In this document: in pieces, positions 18,253-27,046 of the stretch
Layout of the letters: each line of letters opens with the position of its first letter
Numbering within the stretch: position 1 is the first letter of the stretch
Source of the DNA: Ruegeria atlantica
GTDB lineage: Bacteria; Pseudomonadota; Alphaproteobacteria; Rhodobacterales; Rhodobacteraceae
Assembly (NCBI RefSeq): GCF_013032505.1
Contig: NZ_WQCG01000003.1
Location: 558,001 to 622,000, forward strand
Reading direction: 5' to 3'
Length of the DNA stretch: 64,000 bases
Notes under the pieces: generated by a model
Told to the model about the DNA's origin: nothing
Database searches by the model: none
The model's input: only the letters and a program-made list of their open reading frames with translations
Position numbers and translations under genes: made by a program

Positions 18253-19304
18253 CAGCTCATTCCATCCGGTATTTCAATGCGCCCCATGTTTCGGGCTTTG
18301 TTGAATTCCCGTAGACGGGCGAAGACGTCAACGCCTAGTTGGCGATACGCATCCAGAAGATCGACCAACACCCAGTTTTCACGAATACGCCCGTTCTCAA
18401 GCCGCCAGAAATCCAGGCTGCGCATGGTGATCTTCTTGCCCGAGGGCGCGATGCCTAACCATCCATCATGGGTGACAGTCTGGATCATATTGGGCCAGCC
18501 AGTCACGGCCGCGTATTCGCCATCGCCGAAGAAGTGGTAGGTGATGTCGTCCACGAACTGCCCACGATCCGGCATTCCGCTCAGGAACGGAATTTGGTGC
18601 CAATTGCGAAAGCCCGCATAGCCACGCCCTGTGCCAATGCCCGACGGCCCGTACCAGTTCATGCGCGGATGCCAGAACCGTTCCATCTCCATCACCTCAG
18701 GGCCACCCTGTTTGGGGTGTTTTTTAAGATGCTCCAACATATCGATGATGTGCTGACAGGTCTTTTTGCCCTTTGCCTCATCATACGGACCGGGAACGAA
18801 CCCGTCCTGCGTGGCCGGGCCCGGCACATGCCATTCGCGTCCAAGGCTGGGTGCCATCGGCCAGGCATTTGCGTGCATCATCACCTCGGGGATATCCCAA
18901 AGGGCCTGTATTTCCGCGATTTTGCCGTTTTCGAAACGGTAAAATTCGTGGAACCGCATAGTAACCTGATGACCAGTCGGTGGGATGTCCAGCCATGGGC
19001 CAGCGAATGTGCCCGTGTAATAGCCGCCGCATCCAACCCAGTCCGAACCATGTTCATCCGGGCCGGCCATGACAATGTAGTCGCGGCGTTCCAGATCGGG
19101 CCAAGCCGCCAACAGATCCTTGTAGGCACAGTCATAGAAGGCGTTGCTACCGATGCTATCACCAAGCGGATGACACAGGTGGAAAACGGCGTCCGTGGCC
19201 GTTACATCTGCCAGTGCCGTGCGAACACTGTCCTCGGAAAAATCATACATCGCGTCCCTGAGCGGAGCGATCAGGGCCTTATGCTGAGTATGTCTATCAC
19301 TCAT
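18252..19304 (-). CDS. Tandem NTF2/SnoaL-like protein
   Basis: This 350-residue protein consists of two SnoaL-type domains. The first ends [19 protein letters not shown] and [16 protein letters not shown] (about 105-145). The second ends [19 protein letters not shown] and [17 protein letters not shown] (about 280-318), followed by GVDVF. These end motifs recur in the proteins at 20644-21174 and 26033-27046, so the three share ancestry. A linker with basic and proline residues joins the domains. It overlaps HisD-family gene codons by four bases upstream and the SDR downstream. Confidence 0.77.
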   Translation of the reverse strand: MSDRHTQHKALIAPLRDAMYDFSEDSVRTALADVTATDAVFHLCHPLGDSIGSNAFYDCAYKDLLAAWPDLERRDYIVMAGPDEHGSDWVGCGGYYTGTFAGPWLDIPPTGHQVTMRFHEFYRFENGKIAEIQALWDIPEVMMHANAWPMAPSLGREWHVPGPATQDGFVPGPYDEAKGKKTCQHIIDMLEHLKKHPKQGGPEVMEMERFWHPRMNWYGPSGIGTGRGYAGFRNWHQIPFLSGMPDRGQFVDDITYHFFGDGEYAAVTGWPNMIQTVTHDGWLGIAPSGKKITMRSLDFWRLENGRIRENWVLVDLLDAYRQLGVDVFARLREFNKARNMGRIEIPDGMS

Positions 19305-20632
19305 TCAGCGGCATCCCGATAAGGCGCGGGTTCGCCATAGGGCACATTGATGCCGCCATAGCGACGCACGCGGACGTTGCACTGTTCTGCGTGGCCTACA
19401 AAACCTTCCAACATGCACAGACGCGAGCCGTATTCGCCAATTAGTGTCGCCGCCTCGTTGGTCAGAACTTTCTGATAACTGTGCGTTTTCAGGTATTTCC
19501 CAACCCAAAGCCCACCGGTATAGCGCCCCGCCTTCTTCGTTGGCAGCGTGTGGTTCGTACCAATCACCTTGTCCCCGTTTGACACGTTGGTGCGCGGACC
19601 AAGGAACAACGCGCCATAGCAGGTCATATTCTCAAGGAACCAGTCGTCACGATCCGTCATCACCTGCACATGTTCCGAGGCGATATCATCGGCAACCTGC
19701 AGCATCTCGTCATACGTGTCGCAAACAATCACCTCGCCATATTCCTCCCAGGACACTTTCGCAGTGTCGGCGGTCGGCAGGATGCCCAACAGGCGGTCCA
19801 CCTCGGACAGCGTCTCATTGGCAAGCTTTTCAGAGTTCGTCAGCAACACGCAGGGGCTGTTATATCCGTGTTCGGCTTGTCCCAGCAGATCGGTTGCGCA
19901 TAGCTCGGCATCTGCCGCGGTCTCGTCCGCGATCACCATGGTTTCGGTGGGACCTGCAAACAGATCAATGCCGACGCGCCCGAACAATTGGCGCTTGGCT
20001 TCGGCAACAAAGGCGTTGCCGGGGCCAACCAGCATGTGGACGGGATCAATCGTCTCGGTCCCCAAAGCCATCGCACCAATGGCCTGTATGCCGCCCATAA
20101 CGTAGATCTCATGCGCGCCACCCAAATGCATGGCCGCAATCACTGCTGGGTTCGGCTTGCCTTTGAACGGAGGCGTGCAGGCAATGATCCGAGGTACACC
20201 CGCGACCGAAGCCGTGGCCACGGACATGTGGGCCGAAGCCACCATTGGGAACTTGCCACCGGGGACGTAGCATCCGACCGATTGCACAGGAATATTCTTA
20301 TGGCCAAGGATAACGCCCGGCAGCGTTTCGACCTCAATGTCCAGCATTGAATCCCGCTGAGCTTGAGCAAAATTGCGCACCTGTTCCTGTGCGAATTTTA
20401 TGTCGGCCAATTCGCGATCAGACAATTGCCCGATCAATTCATCGATTTCCTGTTGGCTTAGGCGGAACGAGGCTGGAGAGTAGTTGTCGAACTTCTCGCT
20501 CAACTCACGAACAGCGGCATCACCACGGGTTTCGATGTCTTTCAGCGTCGCCTCAACAACGGCGCGGGTCTTGGCATCATCTTCTGCCCGGTCCGCATCG
20601 GATTTGCCGCGTTTAAGATACTCGATTGCCAT
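19301..20632 (-). CDS. Histidinol dehydrogenase-family enzyme, sulfopropanediol dehydrogenase-like
   Basis: This 443-residue, zinc- and NAD-dependent dehydrogenase uses the HisD fold. I start at the ATG at 20632 because GAGGA lies eight bases upstream. Zinc ligands by alignment to HisD are Q252 and H255 (GQAEHGYNS), D354 ([10 protein letters not shown]) and H414 (GFVGHAEQ). The catalytic pair is E320-H321 (IASEHVQV). The VGCYVPGG and [12 protein letters not shown] motifs are intact. Its place in a catabolic operon with an ABC transporter and LacI regulator argues against histidine synthesis. Roseobacter HpsN, which oxidises (R)-2,3-dihydroxypropanesulfonate, belongs to this branch, but no sulfolactate lyase genes are nearby. 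It probably oxidises a vicinal diol or terminal alcohol to a carboxylate. Confidence 0.83.
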   Translation of the reverse strand: MAIEYLKRGKSDADRAEDDAKTRAVVEATLKDIETRGDAAVRELSEKFDNYSPASFRLSQQEIDELIGQLSDRELADIKFAQEQVRNFAQAQRDSMLDIEVETLPGVILGHKNIPVQSVGCYVPGGKFPMVASAHMSVATASVAGVPRIIACTPPFKGKPNPAVIAAMHLGGAHEIYVMGGIQAIGAMALGTETIDPVHMLVGPGNAFVAEAKRQLFGRVGIDLFAGPTETMVIADETAADAELCATDLLGQAEHGYNSPCVLLTNSEKLANETLSEVDRLLGILPTADTAKVSWEEYGEVIVCDTYDEMLQVADDIASEHVQVMTDRDDWFLENMTCYGALFLGPRTNVSNGDKVIGTNHTLPTKKAGRYTGGLWVGKYLKTHSYQKVLTNEAATLIGEYGSRLCMLEGFVGHAEQCNVRVRRYGGINVPYGEPAPYRDAAE

Positions 20633-20643
20633 GTTTCCAATCC

Positions 20644-21174
20644 TCAATTTTCGGGTCGGGGCGGAAGTTTGTCACCCCGGTCAAATGCTTCCCAGCCTTC
20701 GCCGTTGAACAGGTCCACGCCCAGTTGGGCCGCAACGTGGGCAAAATCGACATTCACCCAGTTATCGACAATCTTACCGTCGACCACTTTCCAGAAGTCC
20801 ATGTAGCGGATTTCGACGCGCTTGCCGGTGGGGGCGATGCCCAGAAACTCACCGGAATGCGTGGCTTCCTGACGGCCAAAGGCTGCCGCCCACTCGCCCA
20901 TGTAAAGGCGGGCCTCATCGATGCAGGTCTTATCCGAAAACGCCGCTTGAAACGGGCGCTGCCAATTGTCCTGAAACTCTTTCAGGCCAGTCTTGGTTCC
21001 GCAGCCTTGATTGCCCATCCAGCGGAAGCCTTCAGTGAAGAACTCTCCGATATCATCAATGCGGTGGTCGTTCAGACCATCCACCATGGTTTCGATCACG
21101 CGGCGCGTGTCATCAGTTTTGCTAAGGTCCGTATCGCGGGTCAGAACCGCTTGTTCGGGACGGGAGCCTTTCAT
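20644..21174 (-). CDS. Single-domain NTF2/SnoaL-like protein
   Basis: This 176-residue protein has one SnoaL-type domain. Helical start [14 protein letters not shown], then [13 protein letters not shown], and the closing strands [19 protein letters not shown] and [19 protein letters not shown], followed by GVDLF. The closing strands match the second domains of the two tandem proteins in this locus. AAAGGA seven bases upstream supports the start. It lies between the transporter genes and the HisD-family gene in the same operon. A small-molecule cyclase, isomerase or hydrolase role is possible. Confidence 0.78.
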   Translation of the reverse strand: MKGSRPEQAVLTRDTDLSKTDDTRRVIETMVDGLNDHRIDDIGEFFTEGFRWMGNQGCGTKTGLKEFQDNWQRPFQAAFSDKTCIDEARLYMGEWAAAFGRQEATHSGEFLGIAPTGKRVEIRYMDFWKVVDGKIVDNWVNVDFAHVAAQLGVDLFNGEGWEAFDRGDKLPPRPEN

Positions 21175-21301
21175 GTCTTTATCCTTTCAGGTTGCCAGAG
21201 GGAGAGCTTGGTGGGTGCAGCCCCAATGCTCAGAAAGTCCCTTGGCATCCTGTTCAGCGCCGGATGGCGCGACATGGCGTTATGGCGCGAGTTGCTGCTC
21301 A

Positions 21302-22456
21302 TCAGCCTTTGACTGCTCCGGCTGTCAGACCGCTGACGATCTGGCGCTGGAAGATCAGAACAAGGAAGATCAGCGGTGCAGTGATCGACACGGCGGCGGC
21401 AACTGCGACCACTTGGTCGGTTGTAGTCGTTTCACGATTGAACATGCCGACAATGGCGGGAACCATGGTCTGGTTCTGCGCATCCAGCAGCAGTGCAGTG
21501 ACTAGAAAGTCGTTATAAGCCAGCAGGAAACTGAACAGACCTGTGGTGATCACCCCAGGCCACATTACCGGCATGATCACACGGCGGAAGGCCTGAAAAT
21601 GGCTGCAACCATCAACGCGGGCGGCCTCATCCAGCTCTGCCGGGATATTCTGAAAGAACGAACGCAGCATCCAGATCGTGAATGGCTGATTGATCGCAAC
21701 CAGAACAGCAATCACCGCAAATGGCTTGCCGTAAAGTGTCGGTGCATTTTCACCCAGGATCGGGGCCAGCCATTCGGCCGAGTTGATGAACACCGGCAGA
21801 TAACCAGCCACCAGCACCGAATGCGGCAGGGCCCGAAACACCAAAGCGACGATCAGGATCCAGAAAGCTAAAGTCGATCCAGACCGAGCCAGACCATATC
21901 CCGCCAACGTGCCGACGGTCAGCGACACGGTTACCACACCTGTTGTCACGATCAGGGAGTTCTTGAAGTTGTTTGAAAAGCCCCGGTCAATCCAGACGGT
22001 CTTGTAGTGTTCGGTGGTCAGACCAAGTACGTCCCGACCCAAGGGCCCGAACCACGGATTCAGCACGTTTAGAACGGCAGGCAGGACGACAAAAAACGCA
22101 AGCAGAAAGCCAACAAGAACAACCAGGACACCGATCACCCAGCCAAACCATTCTTGCTCGGGCTTCGTGTAAGACTTCACCATCGATGGGAGTGTTTTTG
22201 TGGAAATCACAATCGTCGCCCAAATCACCGCGATGCCCAGAATGATGTCCAGCAGCGACAGACCCTTGCCAACGCCAAGAGTGGCCGGACCGAAGATCAC
22301 GTTCAACGCGTTGCTATCGAAGGCATCTACTGGCGACTTGAAGCTCATCACCACGATCCAGAAGATCGGGAAGGCCGCGATCAGGCACCACAGCGCAAGG
22401 AAGATGTTTGAAGTCAGCCGCAGGCCAAAAGGCTGGCGAAGCGCACGCGAGGACAT
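21302..22456 (-). CDS. CUT1 carbohydrate-type ABC permease with an inserted membrane region
   Basis: Starting at 22456 (MSSRALRQPF), with AAGGAGGT seven bases upstream, the protein has 384 residues, about 100 more than usual for a MalG-type permease. The extra length lies between the first membrane helix (IFLALWCLIAAFPIFWIVV) and the transport domain. It carries additional hydrophobic helices (LLDIILGIAVIWATIVIST; WVIGVLVVLVGFLLAFFVV). The EAA loop that contacts the ATPase is ELDEAARVDGCSHFQAFRRV. Its start codon almost abuts the stop of the partner permease. The two should form the channel for the binding protein at 23547-24758. Confidence 0.88.
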   Translation of the reverse strand: MSSRALRQPFGLRLTSNIFLALWCLIAAFPIFWIVVMSFKSPVDAFDSNALNVIFGPATLGVGKGLSLLDIILGIAVIWATIVISTKTLPSMVKSYTKPEQEWFGWVIGVLVVLVGFLLAFFVVLPAVLNVLNPWFGPLGRDVLGLTTEHYKTVWIDRGFSNNFKNSLIVTTGVVTVSLTVGTLAGYGLARSGSTLAFWILIVALVFRALPHSVLVAGYLPVFINSAEWLAPILGENAPTLYGKPFAVIAVLVAINQPFTIWMLRSFFQNIPAELDEAARVDGCSHFQAFRRVIMPVMWPGVITTGLFSFLLAYNDFLVTALLLDAQNQTMVPAIVGMFNRETTTTDQVVAVAAAVSITAPLIFLVLIFQRQIVSGLTAGAVKG

Positions 22457-22457
22457 A

Positions 22458-23480
22458 TCAGTGACCTCCTTTATGGTCGCGCCATGTGCGGCGCAGCGGA
22501 AGGATAAGAAGGATGACAACGCCAATCATGGTCAGCATCGAGTTGGCGGAGGCACGGCTGATCGACCGGTTACCCGCCTGATCCGGCGTCAGGTAGTCAA
22601 ACGTCAACCACTGTAGCGAGATCACATAGCCTTGGCTTGAGAAGCCAACGATTTCTTCGAACACGCGGTAGCTGTCCATCAGGTGGATCATCGATACAAA
22701 TATGATAAGCGGCATCAAATGCGGAATGACGATGTATTTCAGCCGCTGCCAGCGGGTCGCGCCGTCAATAACCGCGCTTTCCAAACTGTCTTGATTAACC
22801 GTTTGCAGACCGGCGTAAAAGATTATGGCCGCGAACGGAGCCACATGCCAGACACGGTAGATCATCATCAGAATTTCGATAGTCCAGGCCTGGGCAAACA
22901 GAGCGATATCGCGGTTTAGCCACCACTCCATCATCGCGGTCAGGATACCGTCTCCACGGAACAGCCAATTGATTGACAGAACTCCGATCACCGGAGTGAT
23001 GATAAAAGGCAGCAGAGAGACGAATATCACCGGGCCGCGGATAGAACGCGCGGCATTGTTTATCAGAATGGCAATCCCAAGCCCGCAACCGACCACCAGC
23101 GGTAGCGTGATCAAAGTAAACGTCAGCGTGAACCGCAGGGCCTTCCAGAAATTGATCGTCGACAGCACATGCCAGCTGCCGTCACTTATAGCGCGCCATG
23201 CGCGGTCAGGTTCCAGAACATTGCGATAGCTTTGCAACCCTACGTACTGGGTTTGCGTAATGATCTCACCATGCTCATCCATCTTTGGTTGCGACACGTT
23301 TTCGGTCACACAGGTCTGGGTCAGGAAACCTGGGGTACAGGTTTCTTTTTCAACCGTCTCATAGATCGGCTGGGTGACATAGAAGCTCTGCTTGAACACG
23401 CTGACCAGCGGGAACGCGATGAAGAGAAGCATCATAAAGACAGAGGGACCGACAAAAGCGGCAAATGTCCGGAAATTCAT
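22458..23480 (-). CDS. CUT1 ABC permease, MalF type
   Basis: This 340-residue inner-membrane permease has a first helix near the N-terminus (FVGPSVFMMLLFIAFPLVSV) and five or more further helices. Its EAA loop is LESAVIDGATRWQRLKYIVI. The first periplasmic loop is long (about residues 35-115) and contains two cysteines, C48 and C57, which could form a disulfide. It is cotranscribed with the partner permease downstream and follows the binding protein gene across a stem-loop. Confidence 0.9.
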   Translation of the reverse strand: MNFRTFAAFVGPSVFMMLLFIAFPLVSVFKQSFYVTQPIYETVEKETCTPGFLTQTCVTENVSQPKMDEHGEIITQTQYVGLQSYRNVLEPDRAWRAISDGSWHVLSTINFWKALRFTLTFTLITLPLVVGCGLGIAILINNAARSIRGPVIFVSLLPFIITPVIGVLSINWLFRGDGILTAMMEWWLNRDIALFAQAWTIEILMMIYRVWHVAPFAAIIFYAGLQTVNQDSLESAVIDGATRWQRLKYIVIPHLMPLIIFVSMIHLMDSYRVFEEIVGFSSQGYVISLQWLTFDYLTPDQAGNRSISRASANSMLTMIGVVILLILPLRRTWRDHKGGH

Positions 23481-23517
23481 GGCTCTGCCTTTCTAATGGT
23501 TCTCGAGATAAAGGGAT

Positions 23518-23537
23518 GGGAGGGCCATAGCCCTCCC
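23518..23537 (-). other. Intercistronic stem-loop after the binding-protein gene
   Basis: GGGAGGGC and GCCCTCCC form a perfect 8-bp stem with a CATA loop between the binding-protein stop and the first permease start. There is no U-run, so it is better read as an mRNA-stabilising hairpin that keeps binding-protein transcript in excess than as a full terminator. Confidence 0.6.
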
Positions 23538-23546
23538 AAGGGAGGA

Positions 23547-24758
23547 TCAGTTGCTGATCAGACCCGCTTCTTTCGCGGCAGTGACGTAGTCTGCCTCGAT
23601 ATCGGCCAGAGTCGTCTGCGCGTCTTTGGCACCGGTCAGGTAGTCGGCCAGTCCGTTACCCAAAGAGGTGTGCATGATGCCCATAGGACCGGAAGCCGGG
23701 TAAGCCTTGGCACCGCCTTCAGCGGACGCTGCAGCACCTGCAGCCAAAGGACCTGCCGAATAGGCCGTGCTAAGCCATACGGCGACATCGTTGTTCGCAG
23801 TGACCGTATCGGTGTCCATGCCCTCAAGTGCGACGCGGAAGGCAGCATCCGCTTCTTCGTCGCTCATGTTCGAAGCCAGAACGATACCGTCCCACCAGAT
23901 TGTGGTCGCCGGAACCGCCGATCCCATTGGAGCCGCGGCCATGGTCACTTTGCCAACGACCTGGCTTTCGGCCTCATCGTTCATCGCAGCGGCACGGCTG
24001 GCCCAAAGGTTCGCCATCGCGATCTTGCCCTGCTGGAACTGCTGCTGAACATATGTCGAGTCGGAAACCAGATATTCTGGGTCCATATACTCGGTCATGG
24101 CTTTCAGGGTTTCCAGCGCCGCTACGCCTTGCTCGTTATTGATGGCAGGCATGTTGCCGTCACCAAAGAACGAGCCGCCTTCGCCAAGATACATGTTGAC
24201 GAATTCCTGGCCGAGATTCCAACCGGTCTTGAACGTGCCACCAATGGGATATTCCATGACGCCGGCTTCTTTGATCTTGGCAGCCGCGGAAAGAACATCG
24301 CCATATGTTTTGGGTTCTTCAATGCCCAGTTCGGCCAGAACATCGTCGCGATACATCAGGTGCTGCGCATTCACCATCATCGCAATCGCCATGGTCTTGC
24401 CATCGACTTTGATCAACTGATTGGGCAGCAAATCCTGACCGTACTTCTCAACCAGATCGTCCAGCGGACGGATCGTACCGGCGTTGAGCAAAGGCACCAG
24501 AGTTGCGTTCGAAACACCGCCGATCTGATAGAGCGCCGGATCAGCGGCAAATGCCTCAGGTTGCTTTTCGCGGAATTCCTGGTCCAGCGAAGCGCTGAAG
24601 TTGCCGCATTCCGCCATCGCATCGGTGACCGCTTTCCAGGCTTCAAACCCGGCGGACAGCGACTTCAGTGGCACGTCGTTTTCGAAGGCGCATTCCGCCC
24701 ATGCACCGGTGGCGGCGATGGACATGGCACCTGCCATAAGGATCGTCTTGAGTTTCAT
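23547..24758 (-). CDS. Extracellular solute-binding protein, ABC transporter
   Basis: This 403-residue protein has a Sec signal peptide of about 21 residues, ending in ATGAWA before ECAFEND. The mature part is a type-1 sugar-binding-protein fold of the MalE kind (IGGVSNATLVPLLNAG; TYGDVLSAAAKIKEAG; FQQGKIAMANLWASR). AGGGAG precedes the ATG. It feeds the two permeases downstream and the ATPase upstream. CUT1 systems take up oligosaccharides, polyols or sugar-like compounds, so the imported ligand is probably polyhydroxylated. Confidence 0.9.
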   Translation of the reverse strand: MKLKTILMAGAMSIAATGAWAECAFENDVPLKSLSAGFEAWKAVTDAMAECGNFSASLDQEFREKQPEAFAADPALYQIGGVSNATLVPLLNAGTIRPLDDLVEKYGQDLLPNQLIKVDGKTMAIAMMVNAQHLMYRDDVLAELGIEEPKTYGDVLSAAAKIKEAGVMEYPIGGTFKTGWNLGQEFVNMYLGEGGSFFGDGNMPAINNEQGVAALETLKAMTEYMDPEYLVSDSTYVQQQFQQGKIAMANLWASRAAAMNDEAESQVVGKVTMAAAPMGSAVPATTIWWDGIVLASNMSDEEADAAFRVALEGMDTDTVTANNDVAVWLSTAYSAGPLAAGAAASAEGGAKAYPASGPMGIMHTSLGNGLADYLTGAKDAQTTLADIEADYVTAAKEAGLISN

Positions 24759-24806
24759 GCGTTTCTCCCTGTCAGGATCGGTCCGTCGTCGACGTCCGGA
24801 CCGGTG

Positions 24807-25880
24807 TTAAGCCCGTTTGGGCTGTTCGTGGGGTTGTTCCCCAATCCGCGCACCGCTTTCAGCTTCAAAGAGGTGACAGATTTCTTTTGGCACCGAGAAC
24901 GAGACCGTCTCGCCAATCTCGGCGCGGAAGGCTTTATCGGCTTTGACCGATACCAGTGCACCGCCGACCCGAACCGAGATCATGGTCGCGTCGCCCAGCA
25001 ATTCCAGCGTATAAATCGGTGCGGTGATCTGGCCCTGCCCTTCGGCAAGGCTGGCATCTTCTGCGCGGAAGCCCAGTGTCATTGGGCCGTCCGGAGCATC
25101 CACTGGTATTTCGACATATTCCGCGCGGAAGACACCGCCCGAAACGTCGCCTTCCATCAAATTCATTGCAGGCGAGCCGATGAAACTGGCCACGAAAGTA
25201 TTCGCAGGGCGGTCATAGATCTCGGTCGGACTACCGACCTGCTGGACCACGCCCTGTTTCATCACCACAACGCGGTCGGCCAAGGTCATGGCCTCAATCT
25301 GGTCATGGGTCACGTAGATGGTGGTGACGGCCAGCTCATGGCTCAGGTTCTTAATCTGCGCCCGGGTAGAAACCCGCAGCTTGGCATCCAGGTTCGACAG
25401 AGGCTCGTCCATCAGGAACACGTTGGGTTCGCGAACAATTGCACGGGCCAGCGCCACACGCTGTCTCTGACCGCCCGACAATTCTGCGGGCTTACGATGC
25501 AGGAAGTCGTCCAGCTCGACCATCGCGCTGGCGCGGCGCACTTTCTCGTCATGGGTCGACGGGTCGATCCCACGTACTTTCAACGGAAAGCGGATGTTTT
25601 CGTAGACATTCATGTTGGGATAAAGCGCGTAGCTCTGGAACACCATCGCCACGTCGCGGTCCTTAGGCTCCAGATCGTTGACCACATTGCCATCGACCAG
25701 GATTTCACCCTCGGTCACATCCTCAAGACCAGCGATCATACGCATTGTGGTGGTCTTGCCGCAGCCTGAAGGGCCGAGCAGCACCAGAAACTCGCGATCC
25801 GCGATCGTAAGGTCGAAATTGTGGACCCCAACGAATGAGCCCCATCGCTTGCCGACATTCCGCAATTGAATTTCTGCCAT
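24807..25880 (-). CDS. ABC transporter ATP-binding protein, UgpC/MsmK type
   Basis: This 357-residue ATPase has Walker A GPSGCGKTT, Q-loop [10 protein letters not shown], signature [14 protein letters not shown], Walker [17 protein letters not shown] and the switch histidine YVTHDQIEAMT. A C-terminal regulatory/OB domain covers about 240-350, normal for CUT1 systems. AGGGGG precedes the ATG. It is the first gene of the long minus-strand operon. Its start is 22 bases from the nearer LacI-type operator, so repression would block the entire operon here. Confidence 0.94.
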   Translation of the reverse strand: MAEIQLRNVGKRWGSFVGVHNFDLTIADREFLVLLGPSGCGKTTTMRMIAGLEDVTEGEILVDGNVVNDLEPKDRDVAMVFQSYALYPNMNVYENIRFPLKVRGIDPSTHDEKVRRASAMVELDDFLHRKPAELSGGQRQRVALARAIVREPNVFLMDEPLSNLDAKLRVSTRAQIKNLSHELAVTTIYVTHDQIEAMTLADRVVVMKQGVVQQVGSPTEIYDRPANTFVASFIGSPAMNLMEGDVSGGVFRAEYVEIPVDAPDGPMTLGFRAEDASLAEGQGQITAPIYTLELLGDATMISVRVGGALVSVKADKAFRAEIGETVSFSVPKEICHLFEAESGARIGEQPHEQPKRA

Positions 25881-25901
25881 GGTGCCCCCTGCAAGGAATC
25901 A

Positions 25902-25921
25902 TTTTGCATACGCTTGCAAAA
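25902..25921. promoter_or_regulatory. LacI-type operator 1
   Basis: TTTTGCATACGCTTGCAAAA is a near-perfect palindrome (TTTTGCA arm, TGCAAAA arm) just upstream of the ATPase start. It shares both arms with the second site 54 bases away centre to centre. It is probably bound by the LacI regulator encoded in this operon. Confidence 0.7.
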
Positions 25922-25955
25922 CTGTAATTCGCATATACTAAATCAGGCAAGACTT

Positions 25956-25975
25956 TTTTGCATACGTATGCAAAA
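25956..25975. promoter_or_regulatory. LacI-type operator 2, perfect palindrome
   Basis: TTTTGCATACGTATGCAAAA is a perfect 20-bp palindrome with a central CG, the classical LacI-family form. Together with the nearer site it lies in the divergent promoter between the transporter operon and the SnoaL/amidohydrolase pair, so one repressor could control both directions, perhaps by looping. Confidence 0.78.
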
Positions 25976-26032
25976 CTATTGCAAATACCCGACTCAAACT
26001 GGCCCAGCGCCTCTCGTAAAACCTTGATCACA

Positions 26033-27046
26033 ATGGCAAATATCGTGACCTTTCAGACAGAAAAAGAACTTGTCTCTGCGTTTCATTCCGCATTGGACTC
26101 CGCGACAGTACAAGAAACACCGGCAGTAATAAGCCACTATTGCGACCCCGAACTGAAGTGGCGCGGCTTTCACCCATTCAACGAAATCAATGGTGCCGAG
26201 CAGGTTGCCCGGCAGTTTTGGCAGCCCCTAAAGAGCAGCCTGACATGCATGCAGAACCGTGTAGATATCCTGTTTGCAGGGCAAAACTCGCTAAGTGGTG
26301 AGGTGGACGTCTGGGTCGTTACCATGGGGCATTTGATGGGGTTGCTCGACAAGCCGTGGCTGGGGATTCGCCCAACTGGCAAACTGGCATTCTTGCGCTA
26401 CTGCGCATTCCACAGAGTCGCTGGTGGCAGGATTATCGAAACGGCGATGTACTTCGACATACCACACCTGATGGTGCAGGCAGGACAGAACCCATTCCCT
26501 CCGCAAACAGCAGCGCATTTGGTTCAACCCGGACCAAAGCCCCATGATGGCCTGTTACTAAACGAGCAACCTGCTGAAGAGGGTCAAAAGACGCTGGCGC
26601 TTATCAACGCGATGATCTCGGATCTTGGCCAATGGGATAGCGGGTTGTCGCTGGAAGATGAGTTGGCCCGCACGTGGCATCAGGACATGATCTGGTGGGG
26701 ACCGGAAGGAATCGGCGCAACCTACACCATTGAACGCTATGCCAAGCAGCACTCCGGCCCGTTCCGCGCCGCGTTTACAGACCGATCAACAACCAGTCAT
26801 GTCTGTCGCTTGGCCGAGGGGAACTATGGCGGCTTCTTTGGCTGGCCCAACTTTGTGGCCACTCCTTCTGGCGGGTTCATGGGAATGCCTGCCACCGGGA
26901 AATCCGGAGAATTCAGAGTGATCGATATTTATCGCCGCGCGGGTGACAAACTGGCGGAAAACTGGATCTTCATCGACTTGCTGCACTTCTGGAATGGGCA
27001 AGGTGTCGACATTCTGGCCCGAACCACACAGGTCGAAACGCCATGA
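26033..27046 (+). CDS. Tandem NTF2/SnoaL-like protein
   Basis: I start at the ATG at 26033 (MANIVTFQTE; 337 residues); a longer reading from 25958 would begin inside the operator. Two SnoaL-type domains are seen. The first closes with WLGIRPTGKLAFLRYCAFH and a strand ending AMYFDIPHLM. The second closes with FMGMPATGKSGEFRVIDIY and LAENWIFIDLLHFW, then GVDIL. The first domain resembles domain 1 of the protein at 18252-19304, including a following proline-rich HxVxPG linker. It is divergent from the transporter operon and overlaps the amidohydrolase gene by ATGA. Confidence 0.75.
   Translation: MANIVTFQTEKELVSAFHSALDSATVQETPAVISHYCDPELKWRGFHPFNEINGAEQVARQFWQPLKSSLTCMQNRVDILFAGQNSLSGEVDVWVVTMGHLMGLLDKPWLGIRPTGKLAFLRYCAFHRVAGGRIIETAMYFDIPHLMVQAGQNPFPPQTAAHLVQPGPKPHDGLLLNEQPAEEGQKTLALINAMISDLGQWDSGLSLEDELARTWHQDMIWWGPEGIGATYTIERYAKQHSGPFRAAFTDRSTTSHVCRLAEGNYGGFFGWPNFVATPSGGFMGMPATGKSGEFRVIDIYRRAGDKLAENWIFIDLLHFWNGQGVDILARTTQVETP

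Noticed and set aside
19301..20632. Role in histidine biosynthesis for the HisD-family enzyme
   Set aside because: No other his genes are present, and it lies in a LacI-controlled ABC-transporter operon, which points to a catabolic member of the family.
23169..25769. An 866-codon open frame on the plus strand
   Set aside because: It lies entirely antisense to the binding-protein, permease and ATPase genes, has no family resemblance or ribosome site, and is an artefact of high-G+C codon use opposite real genes.
25958..26032. Upstream extension of the SnoaL gene to an earlier ATG
   Set aside because: It would begin within the perfect LacI palindrome and its residues lack similarity to the other SnoaL proteins.
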